64,000 nt of DNA from Favolaschia claudopus (Eukaryota; Basidiomycota; Agaricomycetes; Agaricales; Mycenaceae), in assembly GCA_037176885.1 (NCBI GenBank), contig JAWWNJ010000055.1, positions 682,001 through 746,000 on the forward strand, in the 5' to 3' direction. Under the pieces are notes generated by a model. The model was not told the DNA's origin. It did not search any database and saw only the letters and a program-made list of their open reading frames with translations. Below are positions 52,530-61,016 of the stretch, piece by piece. A program made the translations under genes and the position numbers. Within the stretch, counting starts at the first letter, position 1. The number at the start of each line of letters is the position of its first letter.

Positions 52530-53954
52530 GCCTCGTGCCTCCTGCCAACACCGCACCTCCGCCTCCGCACCTCCGCCACCAGCTCCTCAGGCGCTCTGCA
52601 GTCTCACCTTGCTGTTTACCCATCACCCCGACAAGAGATCCTTGAGCAGCTCCCCCGAGCATCCAAGACATCCTTGCTCCAGGTTTCGAAGCTCTGGAGC
52701 ACAGAGGTTGCTGGACACAGACATCTGTGGACCAATTTGGTATTCTGTCCTCGTTCTGTGGAGACAGATCTCTTGGTTGCCTCGAAATGGATTGATCGCT
52801 CGGAGTCCCTCCCACTGAGCTTCACAATTTGCCAGGCTGCGGGCGGAAGTAGAGACGTTTCCCCTGCCAAACTTGGCCCCGTCGCTCTTCTTGACAGTGT
52901 CACTACAATATCAAGCCGCCTCAGAAAACTCCACATTCAGGTTCCATACATTCACGCACAATACATTCACAATTTCCTCACTTCTCTCGATTCCTCCGAT
53001 CTCCACACCCTCACCATTCTGCTGGAACCCCACTGGACAGATATTCTTCATCACGGCGTCTCTGAAACCATTACTCTGGAGGACACTGACCTCCCCGCTT
53101 TTCATACCTCCTATAACCTTCCTTTCCTACGGCACCTTCAGCTCTCTCACTTTCCTTCGTTCCTGCCCCCTTTACCCATGGGAGCTAGCGGAACTAGGCT
53201 GACCGAGATTCTCTTGGGACCCGTTGGCTCCGTCAAGCCAGACATTGCGGAACTGAAGCAGGCTCTTGAGAGCGCTCCAGGTTTACAGAGACTTGGGTTC
53301 TACGGCGAAATTGTGGGCCTGTCTCTGAATGATTTTCAGCTAGCAACCACAGTCATTTCGCTTCCATCGCTCACTACACTCTCATTCAGCCACACCCCGC
53401 CTTCGATTCTGTATCCATTTGTGTCCACGTCGGACATTCCCAATTTCGCAAGTCTTGTTATCGCTCTCAAACACTCCAATACATTGAGCGGGGATGACCA
53501 CCCTTCGGAGCTTATAGCTGCTCTTCATACTCCCCTCATTGCAGCTCGCCTGAGGAGTCTCACCATTCAAGCCCTTCCTTATGCCTGTGACAGTTTCTTC
53601 TACTCTCCATTTACCGCTCTCGAGACGCTCAGCCTCGACTTCTCTGGATTATTATCTTCCAATTACTGGACTGCGTTAGCAATGGGGGGTGGTGAAGAGA
53701 GGCTAGCTACTCTTCGTAATCTCAGGCTTGTCAACATTCATCCCGCTCAGGCTCAGGAGATTGTACTGCTTCGGAGTGAAGCAGATCAACCACCACTTCA
53801 TTCGTTGGACTTGCTCCTCTTTGAAGTGGCTCTTGTCGACAGTCGTAGCCGATGCTGGACTGCCTGGTTAGAGAGGAATGTAGGAACTCTAACCCTCTAC
53901 AACATCATAGATGCACAGACTCACAGACGTAATCAAAGTTTTTTCGAGTTGTAA
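52530..53954 (+). CDS. F-box-like / leucine-rich protein, start codon not found
   Basis: One uninterrupted frame of about 470 codons. An F-box-like stretch (PRQEILEQLPRASKTSLLQV followed by SKLWSTEVAGHRHLW) lies near its start. The body is Leu-rich with LRHLQLSHF, LTEILLGP, LTTLSFSHTPP, LETLSLDF and LHSLDLLLFE strands, typical of the large F-box/LRR-like families of mushroom genomes. It ends RRNQSFFEL. The frame is open from 52530, just after a TATA box, yet has no ATG before the F-box, so a spliced leader exon or loss of the start is possible. The stop is 25 bp from the stop of the convergent Ulp1-like gene. Confidence 0.6.
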   Translation, partial: ASCLLPTPHLRLRTSATSSSGALQSHLAVYPSPRQEILEQLPRASKTSLLQVSKLWSTEVAGHRHLWTNLVFCPRSVETDLLVASKWIDRSESLPLSFTICQAAGGSRDVSPAKLGPVALLDSVTTISSRLRKLHIQVPYIHAQYIHNFLTSLDSSDLHTLTILLEPHWTDILHHGVSETITLEDTDLPAFHTSYNLPFLRHLQLSHFPSFLPPLPMGASGTRLTEILLGPVGSVKPDIAELKQALESAPGLQRLGFYGEIVGLSLNDFQLATTVISLPSLTTLSFSHTPPSILYPFVSTSDIPNFASLVIALKHSNTLSGDDHPSELIAALHTPLIAARLRSLTIQALPYACDSFFYSPFTALETLSLDFSGLLSSNYWTALAMGGGEERLATLRNLRLVNIHPAQAQEIVLLRSEADQPPLHSLDLLLFEVALVDSRSRCWTAWLERNVGTLTLYNIIDAQTHRRNQSFFEL

Positions 53955-53979
53955 CAGTAAAAATATAACTATTTCCGTT

Positions 53980-55767
53980 CTACGGTATAATTATAGGAAT
54001 TGGCGGAGGAAGGTTAGGTACCGCAATTTTTAGCTGCTCAACTTCGAGCCATCCTCCACATGCCTCACCATAAATGTCTCTAAGCTTCTCAGAATCCGTC
54101 TTCGCCCAATCGACCCTTCCCTCCTTCATCGCTGCATAGACATTCTCCTCGCTCTGTTCCGTAAGACGACTCACATATGCGACACAGAGGGAAACAGCAG
54201 CAATTGCCTCGGTCTCATGTGTGAGTGCCTTGCGGTTGTCCCCCCCCTCGACCCCATCGATAACCTGCTCAACAATCTCGTTGGTGAGGTCGAAGATGAG
54301 CTTTTCGTGTGGCGGGACACGCCAGAGACTGAAAGACAGAAATAAGACTAGCTCGAAAGATACCTCGACCGCCCTTCCACTCGAGAGCTCTGTCATGCGT
54401 GGGGGTCCACGGTTAACATAGTCGCCTTTAATCTGCGCAAACAGGGTGCTCTCCGGTTGTCGAGACAAAAACTGATCCACAAGCATGCCCTTGTACGCAG
54501 TGAGGGCAAGGATGAGCAGTCTGCCAGATGGAGACGCATACGATGGATACCGAGCGTGACCGAGCATAGAGGCGGGCCACTGAATTTCTGCCAGCTGTAC
54601 ATTTAATCAGTAATTGTAATTGAGCCAGTAGTTGCAGACTCACGTCTCTTGCTTCATATATTTTCCTTGCTGATTGAGTCCAGTCCTCCGTCAAACATAC
54701 AAACTGACCGCACGGCCGTTCATTCTCCTCAAGCCAGAGCAACTCGCACATCCATTCCATTGTAGCATGCTTTTCCGTGAGGCTGATCGTTTTTGCGGGG
54801 AGCCACTGGTTTGAGCGGTTAGGATTCTCGAAAAAGACGACATGGCCCACAGGTCTAAATCAACGATAGAATCAGTATCTGTGGACGTAAAGGCAATGCT
54901 CCAACAGACCGTGCGGGAAGAGAACGTGTCGATTTTGTGTTGGAGCCTTGTGAAGTTTGCAGAGCTTCTTCCATTCCCAACGCGGCAGCATTCCGAGCAT
55001 CGTCATGTATTGCCCGACACAGTCGATTCGCAATCACCTTACGGCCTCGCGCTGCGGATGTGGGAGTGAATACCATGAGAGCTGGATCCACCCCCTGCAC
55101 CATGGCCTGTGCAAACGCAAGAGTGTAGATACCACAGTCGTATGTATTGACTTGTCTCGGGACTGCGACCAGAATCTAAGAGAATATTGGCTTCAATAAA
55201 GATCAACCAACCATGGTATAACTCACCGTAGTCATCGCTGTGTCAGCACCTTCCCAATTGGCAGGGAGGCCCTCACCTCCGAAAAGCTGCTTGTGCTCCC
55301 AGAGTAAAACCTCGTATAATCGACCATAAACTGCGCTGCCACGCTGAGCGCTACGAGTGGTCCAACTGTCATATATACGGATCCGCTTTTCTTTGAAGAA
55401 AACAACAGCTAATAGCCAATGATTCCTCCAGAAAATGGGAGCTATCATCAGCTCTAGATCAAATATGTTGACCTATGTATCCTAACAGTTAGCATAGCTA
55501 CTTTTGAGGAAGATATCAGGTACTCACGTCCTCGAACCACCGTTTGCGCGGGCCCAATCGAGGGTTTGATCTGGCCGGAGGAGGAATGCCGCGAGGATTG
55601 CGTTTAACTTTGGGGTCAACGAGCTGATTGCGGAAATACGTGTCTGGTATCAAGAAAGGTAGACCTACGGATCTGTCGAGAGTCACATCGTCGGACAGAT
55701 CTTGAATCAACAGCTCCAGGTATCCGTCTATGACAAATTCGGACGTCCATTCGGGTTCAATGAGCAT
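53980..55767 (-). CDS. Ulp1-like (C48) cysteine protease domain protein
   Basis: The protein carries a Ulp1-type catalytic core: VNIFDLELMIAPIFW then RNHWLLAVVFF (His), RIRIYDSW (Asp), VPRQVNTYDCGIYTLAF (Gln and Cys). All four key residues are present, so activity towards SUMO or a related modifier is plausible. A C-terminal region of about 370 residues without known domain follows (GHVVFFENPNRSNQW, IVEQVIDGVEGGDNRKA), ending PIPIIIP. Introns separate the blocks; GTGAGT donors are clear. ATG 55767 is the first in frame, but coding-like sequence continues upstream to about 55897, where an AG acceptor sits. The N-terminus may therefore be missing or cut by the neighbouring retroelement. Confidence 0.7.
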
Positions 55768-55970
55768 TTTCAGGCGAGATGGGGGTATAGAGATATCTCT
55801 GACTATGTGCCATTGCTCGTCGCCGGCATCGATGCGAGTGAGGAGATCACTGTAGCGTGGGTCAAGTGCAACGTCGTTGATAGGGCCGCTCAGCGGCTAG
55901 GCATGAAATGCCCGGAATTTATCGATTTTCGAGACCTATCAGCGGGAGAAGTGAGGCTAGGATAATAGAA

Positions 55971-55999
55971 GATATGCCCGTCCTCGCGGGCAGTATCTT
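55971..55999. repeat. Hairpin-forming inverted repeat
   Basis: GATA-T-GCCCG ... CGGGC-AG-TATC arms around a short TCCTCG-type loop, near the presumed left end of the retroelement. Confidence 0.45.
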
Positions 56000-57009
56000 A
56001 TTGCTGAGGATAGCCGACAAGCTGGTGGGCCACCAACGGGTAGCAGCGGCTTAGCGACGTTTCCCTAAACATGGGTGCGAGACTCTGCCGCTGACTATTT
56101 CTAAACTGCCGGGCCAAGAGACTTAGTGGGAAACTACTATCTCGAGGTGCTGGAGGCGACCAAGAGGAACTACCGATCTCCCTGAGGTTAGGCGCTCACC
56201 CGCCGACACACATGAAGAAGATCTAGCGGGGGACCGTCTGAGTTCAACTTCGAATTCAGGACGGCCGCCACTCTACCGACGAACATCATCACCGGCAGAC
56301 TCTAGCCGAGCACGCCGGCTGATCACAGACAGCCGGGACTTAACCGACTACCAGCGGGAGCACCGCGGGGCCAGCGGCTACCTAGCCAACGGCTCTGACA
56401 GAATGATGAGAAGGACATGGCGAGTTGCCGGGGGCATTTCCCGCTGATTGCGGATAACCCGAACGGCGAGTGGCGAGCCGTTAGCGCGGCTCGGCTCTCC
56501 CTATTCTCCCTGGGACTTAGACTGTTCTGAAGATAGGAGGCGAGACGAACTTGACCGCTGTCGAGCCGTTGACTAACTCCTCAGCGGGAAGCCTTTCCGA
56601 CTTCGACTCGACCAGCGGCGAGGCCATATTATGAAGAAGGAATTTCGTGTCCCCTCCCGGGGACATGGCAACCAGCACGCCATTGCACTGCAATAAGGCG
56701 CAATACCCACCCGCCCGCATGGACTTTTTCCGGGAGGCAGTCTTTTTACTCACGACTCGCAATCCTGAATATACCATTGGTTCCCAGCGGGCGCGGCATC
56801 AAACTTGGACACTCTCTCATCATGATTTTATTTGGTTGTTTCTGCTCCCGCTGCATGTATTTAATCCCCCGCTGTACTTTTTGTCACTCAGTCAATTACC
56901 TACCCGTAGACAAGGGCAGTTTGTAGCGGACTCTAGAATTTGAATTGGAACTTTGAAAGAGACTAGACTTGATATCTGAGAGAGACTCGAGTGATACGGA
57001 AAGACTTGT

Positions 57010-57330
57010 GGCATACCGAGCCGCCAGAACTTTGAGAGCCCCGCCAGCCTTTGAGCCCGCGCCCTCCTGAAATACGAAGCCCCGTCTCTTGCAGTTCCGC
57101 GGTATAACCAAGACCCCCGTTCGTGCTTGATTCCGCGCCGTCGACGCCCCGTGTGCCCTGCCGTTCCGCGGTATTCAAAGACCCCCGTTCGAGCTCGCCG
57201 CCGCGTAGTGGTGTAAGTGCCCCGGCCACTGTTAGTGTCCGCGCCATCGACGTAAGAGCCCCGCTCCTCGCCAGAGCCGCGCCAGTTGAATAAGAACCCC
57301 GTCCCGCTGAGCCGCGCCTTCTGCCCGCCG
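57010..57330 (+). repeat. Degenerate ~37-bp tandem repeat in the LTR/leader
   Basis: A CCCCG core preceded by AAGA-like sequence and a CCGCG-containing segment recurs with CCCCG at 57039, 57080, 57115, 57147, 57183, 57220, 57259 and 57297 (steps of 32-41 nt). Two copies share TTCCGCGGTAT plus AGACCCCCGTTCG almost exactly. Confidence 0.7.
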
Positions 57331-57680
57331 GTTGTCATCCAGAAAGGTTCTTCCCGGTTGACAATCCACTACCGGGCGACGCTTTTCTATTGGCACGGAG
57401 ACCCTCCCCGCTAGACTCAGAATTTCTCATTTCGAAGTCTCAGAAAGAGTGACTCTTCGCTTCTCCCGCTGCGAATCGTTTTTGCCCGCTACGTTCTCGC
57501 TAGACAATCTAGTAGTTCGTCCCGCTCAAACGTAGTGACCTTGATTGATTGAAGCTTGCACAAGTATTCTGAGGGACGATACGTGCTCCCGCCACCCCAC
57601 ACACACGTCGTATTGGATTAGATTTAGTGATTTTATATTTCGGTATATTTCACGCCTACACCTACACGCACCGTTTCATC

Positions 57681-57698
57681 TGGAGCCCACCGCGAGGG
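57681..57698 (+). promoter_or_regulatory. Candidate primer-binding site
   Basis: TGGAGCCCACCGCGAGGG begins with TGG, complementary to a tRNA CCA end, two bases after a possible LTR terminus (TTTCA). The tRNA was not identified. Confidence 0.4.
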
Positions 57699-58218
57699 GT
57701 GACAGATTATTTGTGTCAAGTCGAAAGAAATCACTTGTGGACGCTGCTATAAACTAGCACGAACCATCCGCCGGTTGACTCGAGAATAGAATATACACCC
57801 GCCCGTTGAGCCGTTAGCTCCAGGCCCGCGATAGAAGATTTTGCCATTTAGTTTCGGAGGAGACGTGGCTTCAGAAGGACGATCCGCTAGAGTACCACCA
57901 CCAAAACCTCGATCTACCAACACTAGCCTACGCGCCGCTGCTGCCGCTCTCGATCTCGAACTTGCCGATTCTTCCCTCCCGCCTGTTGCTCTCGCCCGGG
58001 AAATTTATTCTCTGCGCGGACGATCCCAAGCACAAGCTTATCGTGCCCGCCGAACCCAGTCGTTGAGCCCCTCTGCTCCGCTGGAACAACAAACCCCGAC
58101 TCAACCGCCCGGCACTAGACCTGTTACGCCCGACGGTGCAGCTACCCAGTCGTCAACGACTCTCTCGTCTGTCTCTTCACCACTACTCCAAACTTCACCA
58201 ACCCCTTCAAACAATCCG

Positions 58219-59763
58219 ATGGCTGAAGACGGCAATAATACTGTCGCCCGAGGAAAGAAACGCGCGCCGGAACCATGGGACAGGAACGCCCCGCTCTTCA
58301 AAGAAGATGAGCCGGAGGAACTCGTTCGTTTCCTGGACCATGTGGAGCGTATGATGGAATTAGATGAGACGCCGGCCGACAAGAAGAACGAGTTCGTCTG
58401 CCGCTACACCGCTCAAGCCACGGCTGAGGAGTGGCGGCAGTTCGACTCGTTCTCCAAGACGTTCGACGACTTTAAGAAAGAAATCCTGGAAAATTACCCG
58501 TCAGTCGTCGACCAGAAGAAGGGCTCTGTGCAGAAATTGCACAAGCAGCTTCGTAAGTTCGCCGAAGAGGGGATTGACCGGGATGATGAGGACGAGCTCA
58601 TGCGCCTCACGCGAACCATGAACGTCGAGGCGAACAAACTCCTCGATTCAAACTTGATTTCGCACCGGGAAGCCCTCCCGATGTTCTTCTCCAAATTGAC
58701 TCGCGAGTTTAAGGAGCGAATCCTGGAGAATCTCGAGAGGAAACCTCCCGCTGAGGACGACGACGAGCCGGACGCCCGCTCATGGACGCTGGCCGAAGTC
58801 ATGAGCGAGGCCAAAAAGATCGCGAAACGTTCGACCGCCAACTCGGAGTTCTTTGGCACTTCTGATCGAGGTTACTCGAGCAAGTCGAAGAGCGCCAGCG
58901 GCTCTGGACGAGCGTCGAGCGGGCGGTCGATTCTCCCGAATCCGAACGTTTCGATTAAGAAAGAAGAAGAGGACCCTAACAAGGCCCTTCTTGAGACGAT
59001 TAAGGTGTCAGTCGTCACTATGATGGAGCGGCTGGATAATCAGACCTCCCAATTAAAAGAGATCGACGCCGCGACCAAGAAGAAGATGGCTGAGTTAGAG
59101 TCCTTCTATAAGTCCCTACCGGGCAGAGTCCCAGGCGCCGCTGACTCCCAGTCTTACCCGCGAATGCCTACCGTGCAATTCAAAGGGAACCTGGCGGATC
59201 AGGGGTGTCTTTATTGCGACAAGTTTGGGCATTTTAGAGATAAGTGTCTCATCCGGCAAGCCCACATAGGGAGTGGAAAGATGAAGGTCGTAGGGTTCAG
59301 AGACTGTTTCCCCGATGGGATACCTATCCCGAAAGACGGGCACAAGTCCAAGAAGCAGCAGGTAGAGGAGTACCGCCCGGCCGCCCAACCAACGGCCGCT
59401 GCGCAAAACTACCAGTCTGTCTTCGCTCAGCTCTCCGTTCTTGACATGGACGAGCAGGAGCTGGAGGCCGCGCAAGCCGCGTTCAGCCAGAACGAGGAAT
59501 TCTACTATGACCCGAGAGAAGAAGAATTGGTTTCCTTGCGAGCTGAGCAAGTAAACCTCCAGCGGCAAGTGACGCAACTCCAGTCGCATGGTTCAGGGGG
59601 TGTTCAACCACCCCTTGTGGCTCATCAAAGCCAACCTCCCCCGCCGCAATTCGACGCCAACGCTGTTGCGATTCTACTGGCGGCTGTCTCAGCGAACTCT
59701 CGCTCTCCCAACGGGGCTGGTCCCTCCCGAACGGGGAACGGCGCCGAAGGAGAGCATTTTTAG
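58219..59763 (+). CDS. gag: Retrotransposon Gag (CCHC nucleocapsid)
   Basis: Structural protein of the element. From the first in-frame ATG it has 514 residues: a capsid-like helical region (PEPWDRNAPLFKEDEPEELV, FLDHVERMMELDE, FSKTFDDFKKEILENYPSV), a Ser/Lys-rich linker, then a zinc knuckle CLYCDKFGHFRDKC (CX2CX4HX4C) and a Gln-rich coiled tail. The same frame is open upstream to 57835 with coding-like composition but no ATG, so a longer product would need a non-AUG or spliced start. It ends at TAG 59761. The protease frame is open for at least 180 nt before that stop in the -1 register. Confidence 0.85.
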   Translation: MAEDGNNTVARGKKRAPEPWDRNAPLFKEDEPEELVRFLDHVERMMELDETPADKKNEFVCRYTAQATAEEWRQFDSFSKTFDDFKKEILENYPSVVDQKKGSVQKLHKQLRKFAEEGIDRDDEDELMRLTRTMNVEANKLLDSNLISHREALPMFFSKLTREFKERILENLERKPPAEDDDEPDARSWTLAEVMSEAKKIAKRSTANSEFFGTSDRGYSSKSKSASGSGRASSGRSILPNPNVSIKKEEEDPNKALLETIKVSVVTMMERLDNQTSQLKEIDAATKKKMAELESFYKSLPGRVPGAADSQSYPRMPTVQFKGNLADQGCLYCDKFGHFRDKCLIRQAHIGSGKMKVVGFRDCFPDGIPIPKDGHKSKKQQVEEYRPAAQPTAAAQNYQSVFAQLSVLDMDEQELEAAQAAFSQNEEFYYDPREEELVSLRAEQVNLQRQVTQLQSHGSGGVQPPLVAHQSQPPPPQFDANAVAILLAAVSANSRSPNGAGPSRTGNGAEGEHF

Positions 59764-59849
59764 AGAGTTCGAGGAAGGGGGCAAAGGGGAAACCCAGTGC
59801 GGATAAGCCCCCGGAGAACAGACAAGTACGCCCGCCTGTAGGAAAGAAA

Positions 59850-61016
59850 ATGGAAGTTGTGATGCCGAAGTTGCCCTACAAGCCGAGGACGCTGCGAAAG
59901 CCCGCTGTCGAAGCACAGCCGGCGATCGTTGAAACCAAGGAGAAAGGGCGGGAGGAGACAGAAGAACAAAATGGCGCTCAGCCGCCGGAGCTTCCGTATA
60001 GGAACGTTCCTCCGGTCAAGCCAGCCAAAAGGCCCAACGAACCTAGATTTCGGCCGGCGGGAGATCCGCCGTTAGTGGCCAACGAAAAGAACTACGAGTT
60101 GAAGGCGCCCGTAGAGGACCAGGACGATGAGGAGGTCGAATCCTTGATAAAGGAGATCTTCGGAAACCTGGAAATAGCTCTCCCGCTGGGGAGACTGTTC
60201 GCCCTCAGCCCGAAGTTGCTGCGCCAGGCTAAGGCGTTGCTCTCGAAGAAGAGGGTCTCGCCCGCTGTTCGAGTAACCCTAGAACAGTTGATTAGCCACG
60301 CAGAGAGAGAAGCCGACGAAGATGACGAGTCCTCCAGCGTAACCGTAGAGGACCTACCTTACGAGGTAATAGTTCAGGTCGCGACAGCGGCCGACGGACT
60401 TATGCCAGCGGGAGCCCTGATCACCGTCGACCCAGTAGTCCAATATTGGCAGTCGATAGTGGAGGGAGAGCCGGTAAGGGATGTCTTCGTCGCCATCTCC
60501 GACAATGCTTCTGCCGGAGAATCAGCGGCCCTGAGAGTGGTCTTCCCGCTCATTCACGGCGCCGCTGAAGTTGAATGTATTCTGGACGGTGGATCGCAGA
60601 TCGTGTCCATGGCCCTGTCGGTAGCCACCGAACTAGGAGTCAGCTGGGACCCAGATAACTGCATCCACATGATGAGCGCCAACGGGCAAACCGAGAAGTC
60701 AGTCGGTCTGGCAAGGAACGTCCCCTTCAGGTTCGGTGACATGACGGTGTACCTTCAAGTGCATGTCATACGAAACCCGGCCTACAAGGTGCTGTTGGGG
60801 CGACCCTTCGAAATCCTGACCGCCAGCGGTATCAAAAATACCTCTGACGGGAACCAGTTCCTGACTTTGACCGACCCCTCCACGCAGAAGCAGGTGGTCG
60901 TCCCTACCTTCCCCAGAGGCCAGCGGCGACAGGTGCGGCGCGTCCAGAACGACGCATCACCGGCTGAGCAGCCGAGCAGCCAGGAGGAGCAAAATTTTCA
61001 GAATTCGAGGAGTTGA
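59850..61016 (+). CDS. pro: Retrotransposon protease (pro) frame
   Basis: 388 codons from its first ATG; the frame extends upstream into gag in the -1 register. A charged N-terminal linker leads to a retropepsin-like domain: VFPLIHGAAEVECILDGGSQ, then VHVIRNPAYKVLLGRPF, the flap/ILG-like region. The active-site triad reads DGGS instead of DTG or DSG. It ends at TGA 61014. A canonical -1 slippery heptamer A AAT TTT lies at 60992-60998, 15 nt before the stop, and leads exactly into the pol frame. Confidence 0.8.
   Translation: MEVVMPKLPYKPRTLRKPAVEAQPAIVETKEKGREETEEQNGAQPPELPYRNVPPVKPAKRPNEPRFRPAGDPPLVANEKNYELKAPVEDQDDEEVESLIKEIFGNLEIALPLGRLFALSPKLLRQAKALLSKKRVSPAVRVTLEQLISHAEREADEDDESSSVTVEDLPYEVIVQVATAADGLMPAGALITVDPVVQYWQSIVEGEPVRDVFVAISDNASAGESAALRVVFPLIHGAAEVECILDGGSQIVSMALSVATELGVSWDPDNCIHMMSANGQTEKSVGLARNVPFRFGDMTVYLQVHVIRNPAYKVLLGRPFEILTASGIKNTSDGNQFLTLTDPSTQKQVVVPTFPRGQRRQVRRVQNDASPAEQPSSQEEQNFQNSRS
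60992..60998 (+). promoter_or_regulatory. Pro-pol -1 ribosomal frameshift heptamer
   Basis: A AAT TTT in the protease frame (X XXY YYZ). After a -1 slip the codons are AAA TTT TCA GAA TTC GAG GAG, continuing into reverse transcriptase without a stop. Confidence 0.7.

Noticed and set aside
55702..55965. Plus-strand frame at the Ulp1/retroelement border as a gene
   Set aside because: Antisense to in-frame Ulp1-like coding sequence that reads well on the minus strand.
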